Source: Sulfurimonas sp. (GTDB lineage: Bacteria; Campylobacterota; Campylobacteria; Campylobacterales; Sulfurimonadaceae). From it: a stretch of DNA of 64,000 nt. The stretch lies in the NCBI GenBank assembly GCA_026988315.1, contig JALSLJ010000024.1, forward strand, positions 1 to 64,000. Direction: 5' to 3'. Position numbers and translations under genes: made by a program. Shown one piece after another: positions 1-8,914 of the stretch; position 1 is the first letter of the stretch; the number at the start of each line of letters is the position of its first letter. The notes beneath the pieces were generated by a model. That model was not told the origin of the DNA, made no database searches, and saw nothing but the letters and a program-made list of their open reading frames with translations.

Positions 1-10
1 TAGCTATCTT

Positions 11-22
11 CGACCGTTATAT
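11..22 (+). repeat. attC-like cassette boundary (partial, left edge): CGACCGTTATAT
   Basis: Exact 12-bp match to 1104-1115, the right arm of a larger imperfect palindrome; the rest of this site lies upstream of the window. Confidence 0.4.
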
Positions 23-53
23 CCAAGAAGCCACATTATCTGGAGATTTGAAT

Positions 54-242
54 ATGCCTATTTTTAATAAAATTGGTAAATTTAATTTCAAGGTACTTAT
101 TATGAAAGGTCCTAAGGTAAAATCTGGTCCAACATTTGGAAAAGTTCGTTCAAGAAATAAAAATGGACAATGGAGAAGAAAAAGATCTGATGCAGGTTTC
201 AGCAGAGCTTTTTGGAATTTAGTCAAAAAAGTATTTGGATAA
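54..242 (+). CDS. small strongly basic hypothetical protein
   Basis: ORF 48-242 starts at TTG; the first ATG is at 54. Lys/Arg-rich middle (VRSRNKNGQWRRKRSDAG). Confidence 0.5.
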   Translation: MPIFNKIGKFNFKVLIMKGPKVKSGPTFGKVRSRNKNGQWRRKRSDAGFSRAFWNLVKKVFG

Positions 243-245
243 ATT

Positions 246-467
246 ATGTTTGCATTTATAGCAACATTCATTTCCATCCCTATTGTTCATTTTTTGGTTA
301 CAAATCAAAGTATATTTGGAACAGCTACTATCGCTTTATTCGCTGGTTTTATTGGTTTTTATATAGGAAGTATGTTTTATAGGATATTCATTGTATTTTT
401 TGCATTAGCAATAATTTCTACTTCTTGGAAAATTATAAATATTGTAAATGATAAAATCAAAACTTAA
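246..467 (+). CDS. small hydrophobic (membrane) hypothetical protein
   Basis: 73-aa ORF with two hydrophobic stretches, 3 bp after the previous ORF. Confidence 0.55.
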   Translation: MFAFIATFISIPIVHFLVTNQSIFGTATIALFAGFIGFYIGSMFYRIFIVFFALAIISTSWKIINIVNDKIKT

Positions 468-525
468 AATATTCAAGTATACATTATTTTGATATAATAG
501 TGTATATTTAAAATCGGAGTTTATT

Positions 526-759
526 ATGTTAGCCTTAAAACAAGAGCAACTATTTGATGAAATAGATATTTTACCAATAGATTTAAAAACTAAAATTGTT
601 GATAAGATATTAGCTAGTATCACACCTTCAAACACTTCAATAGACGCACTATGGATAAAAGAAGTTAATAAAAGGAAAACTGATATTGAGACAAATAGTG
701 CATCTCTGGTCGATGGGGATGAAGTTTTTCAAAAAATAGCTAAAAGATTAAATTCATAA
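526..759 (+). CDS. addiction-module antitoxin-like protein
   Basis: Resembles short addiction-module component proteins (LPIDLKTKIVDKILASI...ALWIKEVNKRK); immediately abuts a RelE/ParE-like ORF. Confidence 0.75.
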   Translation: MLALKQEQLFDEIDILPIDLKTKIVDKILASITPSNTSIDALWIKEVNKRKTDIETNSASLVDGDEVFQKIAKRLNS

Positions 760-1053
760 ATGACATATTCATTTCATCCAGATGCTGAACTTGAGCTAAA
801 TGCTTCAGTTGATTATTATGAAGAGTGTAAAACAAATCTTGGCTCAGAGTTCGCTTATGAAGTTCAAAAAACAATCCAAAGAATTTTAGAATTCCCAACT
901 GCTTGGCAAAAACTAGATGGAGAAATACGAAGATGTCTAACTAACCGTTTTCCTTTCGGAGTAATTTACTACAAACGAGATGAAGAGATTATTATTTTAG
1001 CCATTATGCAACTCCAAAGAAAACCCAACTACTGGAAAAAGAAAAAGATATAA
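760..1053 (+). CDS. RelE/ParE-family toxin
   Basis: ParE-like pattern (FHPDAELELNASVDYYEE...FPFGVIYYKRDEEIIILAIMQLQRKPNYW). Confidence 0.8.
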   Translation: MTYSFHPDAELELNASVDYYEECKTNLGSEFAYEVQKTIQRILEFPTAWQKLDGEIRRCLTNRFPFGVIYYKRDEEIIILAIMQLQRKPNYWKKKKI

Positions 1054-1115
1054 CAAAAACGAGGAGACTAATAATTTCCCTAGCGGAAAATTATCGCTCA
1101 CGACGACCGTTATAT
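1048..1115 (+). repeat. attC-like imperfect palindrome
   Basis: ATATAAC (1048-1054) and GTTATAT (1109-1115) are perfect inverted ends; the interior CGAGGAGACTAATAATTTCC...GGAAAATTATCGCTCACGACG pairs imperfectly; overlaps the toxin stop codon. Confidence 0.45.
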
Positions 1116-1236
1116 GAAGCCCAACGGCAAGACTTCCACCCATTCCATTTCAAAATGACATACTTTTAAGCCTAAATGATAAAACTTGCTATAAATCCTA
1201 CACCCCAAGAGTACTTCCTCGCTTCGCTCACGGCGC

Positions 1237-1695
1237 ATGTGCAAAATTCAAGAGTTATCAACTGATACTAAAAGCTATAAACCCAAATATGAGATGCAAG
1301 ATATATTCAAGCTCTATGGAGATGATTATATATCAAGACATAAACTTAATTCTATGCAACTTAAAGCCATTAGAAATATATCGGTGTGTAGAACTTCTGC
1401 TATGGGTTATAATACCAAAGAGTGCAATGATTGCAAAAACATAGAGTTCACACCCCAAGGGCATTTCTTTCAGGGCGCGTACAACTCGTGTCGCAATAGA
1501 AACTGTCTTAAGTGTCAAGGGGATGAGATGCCCCTGAGGGTACAAGCGATATCATTGGATAGGTTGCTACATCATTCACGCGTCATTAATATTCTGGGGG
1601 ACTCATATCGTTTAAAAGAGAAAAAAGAGGAAGGCTTGGTTGATTCAGGCTTGTATAACTTTCAAGCTACTAAATCAGTAAAAGGAGCTAAATAA
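1237..1695 (+). pseudogene. chimeric transposase remnant: IS91-like zinc-binding N-terminus fused to IstB (IS21)-like C-terminus
   Basis: N-part has CxxC motifs and NSCRNRNCLKCQ typical of IS91-type zinc-binding domains; from ~1519 it reads GDEMPLRVQAISLDRLLHHSRVINILGDSYRLKEK, like the IstB C-terminus; neither domain is complete. Confidence 0.65.
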
Positions 1696-2068
1696 TTAGT
1701 GTTGTTTAAGGTTACAGTTCGTAATTTTTTTACGAATTTAACTCCGCCGTTGACAGGTCGTCTTTGGTTCTGAAATTTCTTCTTACAATCTTTGTATAAG
1801 TAGCTCTGAACATCTCTTATGTTTTCTATCTTTATTATATTTTTGGAAGAGCATTTTGGACAGTTTTTAGTGTTTTCTTATAATCAATTTATAAAAGAAT
1901 TTTTTTAGAGTTTCTAGCACCAATAATTTTTAGATCGTAATAGTTTTATTTCATTTTTAAATTATTATAGAAAAAGAGATAAATTACGGATATTTAACAA
2001 TGATACTTTATCTTCAATTTTTGTTAATTCATTTGTAGTACAATTCACCAAATTTTTTAAGGGGAATA

Positions 2069-2734
2069 ATGAAAACACTTTTTGGTGATAGACAAAAATG
2101 CTATAAATGCTACAGACCTGTAATTTCATGCATGTGTAAACATATTTGTCAAGTAGATACAAATACAAAATTTATCATTCTAATGCACCCAAAAGAGTTT
2201 AAAAAAGTAAAAAATGGTACAGGTCATTTTACACATCTAGCATTAAATAATTCAGAGTTATTTATAGGAGTTGATTTTACTAATCATCATAAAATAAACA
2301 AAATTATTTCAACACACCAAAGCTTTGTACTCTACCCATCTAAAGATGCTATTAACATAAGTACTACCGATATTTCCACAAGTTTAGACAACAAAATAAA
2401 TATGGCTATATTTATCATAGATTCAACATGGTCATGCTCTATAAAAATGTTAAAAAAAAGCAAAAACCTTCAAAAACTAGAGCATCTTAGTTTTAGCACA
2501 AATAAGCTCTCAGAATTTAAAATAAAACAACAGCCAGAAGAGTACTGTTTATCAACTATAGAATCAACCCTTTGCATCTTGGAGGATTTAAATCGACTAA
2601 GCATTGAAAATATAGATAAAAATAATTTAAGTAATTTTTTAAACCCTTTTCACAAGATGATAGAGTATCAAATCAAATGTATAGATAATCCCCTAAGCAA
2701 TGCAGTTAGATATAAACCTAGAAATAATTATTAA
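2069..2734 (+). CDS. DTW domain-containing protein (tRNA-uridine aminocarboxypropyltransferase-like)
   Basis: N-terminal CYKCYRPVISCMC zinc motif, MHPKEFKKVKNGTGH, and IDSTWSCSIKM resembling the DTW motif. Confidence 0.8.
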   Translation: MKTLFGDRQKCYKCYRPVISCMCKHICQVDTNTKFIILMHPKEFKKVKNGTGHFTHLALNNSELFIGVDFTNHHKINKIISTHQSFVLYPSKDAINISTTDISTSLDNKINMAIFIIDSTWSCSIKMLKKSKNLQKLEHLSFSTNKLSEFKIKQQPEEYCLSTIESTLCILEDLNRLSIENIDKNNLSNFLNPFHKMIEYQIKCIDNPLSNAVRYKPRNNY

Positions 2735-2784
2735 GTTTTTTTTGCTATAATCTTAGCTAATATTAACCTTATTAGGATTTTTAA

Positions 2785-3075
2785 ATGCAAGTAGATGACG
2801 CACTATTAACTAAACTAGAAAAACTATCATTTTTAAAAGTATCGGATGATAAAAGAGAAGAAATTATCACTCAACTCTCAGAGATTGTAAACTTTGTCGA
2901 TAATTTAAGCGAATTAAATACTGATGGAGTAGATGATAACTTCGCTATGAATAATGCTTCTACTACCTTGAGAGAGGATATTCCATCATGTGACACAAGC
3001 ATCAACGAAGATATTATAAGTCATGCTCCACTCAGTGGTGATAATTTCTTCATAGTACCTAAAATAATTGAGTAA
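2785..3075 (+). CDS. gatC: Asp-tRNA(Asn)/Glu-tRNA(Gln) amidotransferase subunit C
   Basis: GatC-like size and pattern (LEKLSFLKVSDDKREEIITQLSEIVNFVDNLSELNTDGV...LREDIP). Confidence 0.9.
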   Translation: MQVDDALLTKLEKLSFLKVSDDKREEIITQLSEIVNFVDNLSELNTDGVDDNFAMNNASTTLREDIPSCDTSINEDIISHAPLSGDNFFIVPKIIE

Positions 3076-3077
3076 AT

Positions 3078-3419
3078 ATGATTCAAGTTTATGGAATTAC
3101 AAACTGCGATAGTGTAAAAAAAGCTCTATCATTTTTTAAAAAGCATAACCTAACATATACTTTCCAAGATTTCAAAACAGATAAAGTAGGCTGTAATGAA
3201 ATTTCCAGATGGCTTACACAAGTTGATATGAAAACACTTTTCAACTCAAGAAGTACCACATATAGAACATTAAAACTTAAAGAACTCAACTTAAATGATG
3301 ATGCAAAAAAAGAGTGGCTTTGCAAAGAAAACCTACTCATCAAAAGACCTGTAATAGAGTTTAATAACAGTATAATCGTAGGCTTTAATGAAGACAATTT
3401 TAAAGGAGCGTTTTTATGA
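3078..3419 (+). CDS. ArsC/Spx-family reductase-like protein (YffB-like)
   Basis: VYGITNCDSVKKALSFFKKHNLTYTFQDFKTD, typical of the ArsC family. Confidence 0.85.
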   Translation: MIQVYGITNCDSVKKALSFFKKHNLTYTFQDFKTDKVGCNEISRWLTQVDMKTLFNSRSTTYRTLKLKELNLNDDAKKEWLCKENLLIKRPVIEFNNSIIVGFNEDNFKGAFL

Positions 3420-4537
3420 GTGAAAAAGTTGCAAACAATCAAGTTAGCCATCCAAATGTATCTGATGTAAAAAAAAGTATCGACATTAAAAAACTACTTA
3501 AAAGTGTTTTAGCCTATGGTTCTTCAGATTTACATCTTGTTGTTGATAGTGAACCGCAAATTAGGATAGATAAAGAGCTAAGACCTTTAAAGTCTGCTGT
3601 TTTAAGTGCTAATGACATAGAGGAGATGGCATACTCTTTACTCGAAGATAAGCAAAAGAAAATTTTTGAAGATACGAATGAACTTGATTTTTCTTTTGAG
3701 CTAAAAAATATTGGTCGTTTTAGAGCTAACTACTACCGAACTATCGGCGGTGTAGCCTGTGCCTTTCGTATGATTCCACTCGACATTCCTACACTTGATG
3801 AGTATGGAAATAAACCAATTTTTAAAGAGTTAGTAAAAAAAGAAAAGGGACTCATTTTAGTAACTGGACCAACAGGTAGTGGTAAGTCAACAACATTAGC
3901 TTCTATGCTCAAACAAATTAATATGACAGAAAAAAGACACATTATAACTATTGAAGATCCTGTAGAGTTTGTACATAAAAACGATAAATCTTTGTTTTCT
4001 CAAAGAGATGTTGGAAACTCTACAGAATCATTTGCTATAGCCTTGAAGTATTCACTCAGACAAGACCCCGATGTTATACTTATCGGAGAGATGAGAGATG
4101 CCGAGACAATTGGTGCTGCACTAACAGCTGCTGAGACTGGTCACTTAGTTTTTGGTACACTCCACACAAACTCTGCTCCAGGAACTATCAACCGTATTGT
4201 AGATGTTTTTGATGGAGCAGAACAAGCTCAAGTGAGAGCCCAACTTTCATCTTCACTTGTAGCCGTTATAGCACAGTCATTGATACCAAGAATTGGTGGT
4301 GGTAAAATTGCTACTCAAGAGGTTCTCATCAGTAATCCAGCTATTGCAAACCTCATTAGAGAAGATAAAGTCCATCAAATCTATTCTCAAATGCAGCTCA
4401 ATCAAAAAGAGACCAATATGACAACGCAAACTCAAGAGCTTCTTGAATTATTACAAACCAAAGCCATTACAAAAGAAAATGCTATTAAAAATTCAAACAG
4501 ACCTGAAGAACTTGCTAAAATGATTGCAGAATTATAA
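3416..4537 (+). CDS. pilT: type IV pilus twitching motility ATPase PilT
   Basis: Walker A GPTGSGKSTT, IGEMRDAETIGAALTAAETGHLVFGTLHTNSA, PilT-type length. Confidence 0.93.
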   Translation: MSEKVANNQVSHPNVSDVKKSIDIKKLLKSVLAYGSSDLHLVVDSEPQIRIDKELRPLKSAVLSANDIEEMAYSLLEDKQKKIFEDTNELDFSFELKNIGRFRANYYRTIGGVACAFRMIPLDIPTLDEYGNKPIFKELVKKEKGLILVTGPTGSGKSTTLASMLKQINMTEKRHIITIEDPVEFVHKNDKSLFSQRDVGNSTESFAIALKYSLRQDPDVILIGEMRDAETIGAALTAAETGHLVFGTLHTNSAPGTINRIVDVFDGAEQAQVRAQLSSSLVAVIAQSLIPRIGGGKIATQEVLISNPAIANLIREDKVHQIYSQMQLNQKETNMTTQTQELLELLQTKAITKENAIKNSNRPEELAKMIAEL

Positions 4538-6547
4538 GTCCTGCGAAGATGTGCCTAGAGCTACAACTCTATTTCTTCCTGCATTCTTTGCTTCATAAAG
4601 TGCTTTGTCCGCTTCTCTAAAAGCATTGTTAGCATTTTCAAGCTCTGCACCCTCTAACAGTTTAACACCTATGGAAATAGTTAGATGCTTTGAACTATAA
4701 TGGTTTCTATGAAGTATTTTTAAATTTTCAACTGCTTGTCTTATTTTATTTGAAAACTTTATTGCATTTTCTTTTATTTTATAATGATAGAGCATTGCAA
4801 ATTCTTCACCACCAATTCTAAAACAGTAATCATTTGGACGGTACATTAAAGATTTAATAGTTTTAGATACAGCTATTAGTGCCTTGTCTCCCTCTTGATG
4901 TCCATAAGTATCATTATATTGTTTAAAATAATCTATATCTATAATCGCTAATGCGATTTGTTTTTTTTCTCTTTGTGCGATTAATAATTGCTTTAGAAAC
5001 ACTTCATCAAAATACCTTCTGTTATAAAGCTTTGTTAAGGCATCTGTTATTGAAAGTTCTTCTACTAATTTTTTATTTGTAATATCGTGCTTGATTCCCG
5101 TGTAGCCAATTATATTTCCATTCAAATCAAAGTTAGGAGCAATAATATTATCTGCCCAATAGTATCCACCTGTTTTCGTTTTATTTTTTATTTCACCACG
5201 CCAAACAAGCCCTTTTTTAATAGTATCCCAAAGTTTAATATATAAACTATGAGAGGTATCTTTATGTCTAAATATTCTATGGTTATTTCCAACAAGTTCC
5301 TCTTTTGAAAATCCAGATAGATTACAAAATTCTTCACTAACATCGATAATATCACCGTTGAGATCTGTTTTAATCACCATAATATTTTTATCAATAAGTT
5401 GTAAGTAATGTGCTGTTTGATTATCTTTTTCTGATTGATAAATATAATTAGACATAATATATATAACACGCTTTAAAAAATCCATCTCACAATAATCAAA
5501 ACAATCACTAAAGTAAAGTTGAACAGCTCCTATACTTTTACCTAAACTAACAAGAGGGATGCTTACAAGTTCCTGCACTTGTACTCTATCTGCACCATTT
5601 ATCAGTTCTATGTTAGAGTGTGTAATTTTATATTGATGATCAATAATACAATCGCCGATAAGATTATCATGAATTGACACAGTAGCATCTATGCTAGCAG
5701 AGTCAATTCCAAAAGTACCACCAAGATATAATTTATAATTATTATCATCATATATATAGAGTATCCCACTCACAGCATCAAACTTTTTGACTAGCTGATA
5801 GATTGATATCTCACACAAATGCTTAAATGAAGAGGATGCAAGTAGTGTCTCTTTTAGTGTAGCAACATATTTATCATCATTTTTTTTCTTATCAACAGCT
5901 CTTAATAGTTTACTTGATTTATAAAAATTTCTCTGCATAACCAAGATTGTCAAAAGGATGATGATAAAATAAAGCAAAGTGCCATAATAAAGTTTATCGG
6001 CGATAACACCTTCTCTCGTATATAATCTCTCCAATAGTAGATCTTTTGTTTCTTGATGAAGCTTACTTAAAGAGTTTTCTATCTTTGAGAGCATTAAATC
6101 ATACTCATTTGTAGTGTTTTGCAAAAGCGCAAACTCTTCTATAAGATTTTTAACACCTTTATCTAATTTATCTATATCAATATTTTTTATTTTTATTAAA
6201 ATTTCAGAGATTTTATTAAGATTTTGTAAAAACTCTTTTTTATTATTTTGTGCTATAAATATATAATGTTCATGTTGTATATTTTTAAGTTGATGTATAT
6301 TTTTTAAAGCTTGAGGTATTGTGGATGTTATTATTGAGATTAAAAGTGCCTCATCTCTTTGTGGCTCTAAAAACAAAGAAAACATCTCATCTTCATTGCC
6401 ATAGATAGAACTACTTTGTATCCCTTGTATCTCTTGCTTTGTGACGGAGTGTTGCTCCTGATAAAAATCTCTTAGTATTAAAAATAATATTGTAAAGATA
6501 ATTATAGAAATAATTCCTGGAAAAATAACTTGTTTTTGTACTTCCAA
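4532..6547 (-). CDS. membrane diguanylate cyclase with GAF and PAS domains
   Basis: GGEEF active-site motif with RxxD (RPND) five residues upstream; PAS-like region (IDVSEEFCNLSGFSKEELVGNNHRIFRH) and GAF-like region; two TM segments. Confidence 0.9.
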   Translation of the reverse strand: MEVQKQVIFPGIISIIIFTILFLILRDFYQEQHSVTKQEIQGIQSSSIYGNEDEMFSLFLEPQRDEALLISIITSTIPQALKNIHQLKNIQHEHYIFIAQNNKKEFLQNLNKISEILIKIKNIDIDKLDKGVKNLIEEFALLQNTTNEYDLMLSKIENSLSKLHQETKDLLLERLYTREGVIADKLYYGTLLYFIIILLTILVMQRNFYKSSKLLRAVDKKKNDDKYVATLKETLLASSSFKHLCEISIYQLVKKFDAVSGILYIYDDNNYKLYLGGTFGIDSASIDATVSIHDNLIGDCIIDHQYKITHSNIELINGADRVQVQELVSIPLVSLGKSIGAVQLYFSDCFDYCEMDFLKRVIYIMSNYIYQSEKDNQTAHYLQLIDKNIMVIKTDLNGDIIDVSEEFCNLSGFSKEELVGNNHRIFRHKDTSHSLYIKLWDTIKKGLVWRGEIKNKTKTGGYYWADNIIAPNFDLNGNIIGYTGIKHDITNKKLVEELSITDALTKLYNRRYFDEVFLKQLLIAQREKKQIALAIIDIDYFKQYNDTYGHQEGDKALIAVSKTIKSLMYRPNDYCFRIGGEEFAMLYHYKIKENAIKFSNKIRQAVENLKILHRNHYSSKHLTISIGVKLLEGAELENANNAFREADKALYEAKNAGRNRVVALGTSSQDL

Positions 6548-6693
6548 AAGATAGCCTTTTGCTCTTCAATATAACTAAAATTATTTATCAGAAAAGGTAA
6601 CATATATATAATAAATGTTTACTAAATATATTTTTATAGTTTTGTATCGGTAGATTATCAAAAGTAATATATCTTATATTTAATAAAAGTTCT

Positions 6694-7713
6694 TTATATA
6701 CTTTTTCTAAACCTTATCATCTTAAACCTTTCACCTAAAAAATCTGGTAATATCAGCATTTTAACTTTTTCTAACTCCTGCTTATATAATTCCTCTTCAA
6801 CATTCTCTTTTAGTATCTCTAAAAGGTCTAGTATCCCCATATCTACTAAAGCAACCATTTGAGCCTTTAACTCTATAAACTCTACTCCAGCGTCAGCGTA
6901 AGCATCTTTCACATGAGCAAATGTTACATCATAAGTTATGTCCGACTTTGCAAATAGCTTTTCTCGCTGTATATCTTCTTCAAACAATGGGATAACCTTA
7001 TGTTTTTCATACACTCTTATGGAAAAATCAGGTCTTGCTGCCATCTCCCCATAATCAAAACTCATAAACTCAAACTTTTCACAAGACTCCGCCATCTCAC
7101 AAGCAAACTCTTCATATCCAAGAGCTATTTCGCCTCTATCTTTATGATACTGTTTCGCTTTTTCATCTACCCATGAATTATCTACATCAAACTCAATGTT
7201 ATGTGCATCAACTCTCGCAGTTTTTCCTTTATAGTAAAGTTCACAAGGGAATGCATCAAAGATTTCATTGGCAATAAAAAAAGCATTTTTACATTTGAAT
7301 TCAGTAAGTGATTTATAATGAGTTAGCGATACAACATCTCCAAATGACTCTTTAAAATAATTTGTTTGAAACTCCTGCAAGTTATCAAATCTCTCTATAA
7401 TCACAAATTTTAATGTTGTGAGTAATTTTGGTCTAAGTGTATATATAAATTCAATCACATCCGCTAAAAAGTAGCCATGATGCGCACCAATCTCACAAAC
7501 TGTCCCACTTGGATGTAGAAACCCTTCATCCACCAAAGAGATAATATGTTTAGCTACACATCCACCAAAAAACTTACTTGTACTCACAGCGGTATAAAAG
7601 TCACCACTTTTACCTATGTTTTTATAAGTTGCATAGTAGCCATTTTCACCATACAACCACTCACTCATATACTCGCTAAATTTCATACTATCTGTCATTT
7701 TTATACATCTCAT
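6694..7713 (-). CDS. class I SAM-dependent methyltransferase of the MidA/NDUFAF7 family
   Basis: GENGYYATYKNIGKSGDFYTAVSTSKFFGGCVAK and VCEIGAHHGYFLADV match the COG1565/NDUFAF7 pattern. Confidence 0.8.
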   Translation of the reverse strand: MRCIKMTDSMKFSEYMSEWLYGENGYYATYKNIGKSGDFYTAVSTSKFFGGCVAKHIISLVDEGFLHPSGTVCEIGAHHGYFLADVIEFIYTLRPKLLTTLKFVIIERFDNLQEFQTNYFKESFGDVVSLTHYKSLTEFKCKNAFFIANEIFDAFPCELYYKGKTARVDAHNIEFDVDNSWVDEKAKQYHKDRGEIALGYEEFACEMAESCEKFEFMSFDYGEMAARPDFSIRVYEKHKVIPLFEEDIQREKLFAKSDITYDVTFAHVKDAYADAGVEFIELKAQMVALVDMGILDLLEILKENVEEELYKQELEKVKMLILPDFLGERFKMIRFRKSI

Positions 7714-8914
7714 ACAGACTTAACAATTCAAGTTGTTTATCTATTTCAAATATCTGAGAATCTATGTTTTGAATATTGACAGAATTTTTCAATAACTCTA
7801 CATCGAAATTAGTTTTGTATCCAGCCTTGTATAAATCAACTGTATCTGCTAAAAGTTTCTCATATATCTCTTTGTTTTCAACGCTTAGTGCAATCTTTTT
7901 TTCATAATTGGATATATTTAGCATAACCTGTTCAAAAAGTGCTTTAAGCTCTCTTTTTTTATCTTCAACTACTACTCTTGATTTTAAATAATCTACTCTT
8001 GAAGACTCTATATCACTAAAAGTATTTATATCTATTGGGATTGAAACCCTTATGCCATAGTCATAATAGTTTTTTTCACTAGAAAATGCTGGTATAGTTG
8101 GTGAGAATTGTTGATTTTGAGTTTTTGACCAGTTATATCCAGCTGTAAAACTTATGCGTGGAAAGTACTTTGCCATTGTAACTTTTTTATTATAGGATGT
8201 TTTTTCTATATCACTCTGCGTCATATTAAGAACGATGTTATTTTCTAAGAACTTTTCTTCACTTAAAAGCTCTAACCTTGGTACAATTGCATCATCATAC
8301 TTCATATCGCTTAGAGTAGCAAAAGTTGAAATAAGTCTTTGTTTATTTGTTTGCATATCATAAAGTGCTTGAATGACTGCATTTCTAGCAATTATTGCAT
8401 TATCTAAAAATCCAGAATCTAACTGTCCATTAAGATACTGCTCTTTTTGTTGCTCTAAACTTATCTCGGAGTTTTTTATAACTAAGTTCTGCTTATCAAT
8501 CATCAAGCCCATCTGTTTTATCTGCATCAACAAAGAGATAGCTTCTTTGGTTAATTTTCTTTTTGCAACATCAATCGAATAATCCGAATAAACCTTAGAA
8601 GCATCTACAAACTTAACACCATAGTAGATGCCACCAAACTGAAAAATAGGCTGGTCCATTTTTATTGCAGCACTTTGTGAAGTTTGCTCCACATCATAGG
8701 GCTTACTTTTTGAATAGCTGTATTGTAACATTATTGGTGCTATCCATGAATCATGAAGCTTAGAACTTTCAGCTTCTATCTTTTCATAATCATACTTAAA
8801 CTGTTTCTTTTTTGAGTCTGATAGATATATATCTAAAGATTCATTTTTTTCTTCCGCTAGCAGTAGTGAACTACAAAGTAGCGAGAGCGCGATTAAGAGA
8901 TTTGAAGCCTTCAT
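7688..8914 (-). CDS. TolC-family outer membrane efflux protein
   Basis: Signal peptide, coiled-coil efflux repeats, RISFTAGYNWSKTQ and GIRVSIPI motifs. Confidence 0.85.
   Translation of the reverse strand: MKASNLLIALSLLCSSLLLAEEKNESLDIYLSDSKKKQFKYDYEKIEAESSKLHDSWIAPIMLQYSYSKSKPYDVEQTSQSAAIKMDQPIFQFGGIYYGVKFVDASKVYSDYSIDVAKRKLTKEAISLLMQIKQMGLMIDKQNLVIKNSEISLEQQKEQYLNGQLDSGFLDNAIIARNAVIQALYDMQTNKQRLISTFATLSDMKYDDAIVPRLELLSEEKFLENNIVLNMTQSDIEKTSYNKKVTMAKYFPRISFTAGYNWSKTQNQQFSPTIPAFSSEKNYYDYGIRVSIPIDINTFSDIESSRVDYLKSRVVVEDKKRELKALFEQVMLNISNYEKKIALSVENKEIYEKLLADTVDLYKAGYKTNFDVELLKNSVNIQNIDSQIFEIDKQLELLSLYEMYKNDR

Noticed and set aside
17-277. Antisense ORF of 86 aa across the left cassette
   Set aside because: Opposite to two better + strand ORFs in a tight series with the TA pair; no recognisable motif.
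3089-3451. 120-aa antisense ORF over the ArsC-like gene
   Set aside because: Shadow ORF of a clear family member in a gatC-arsC-pilT gene series.
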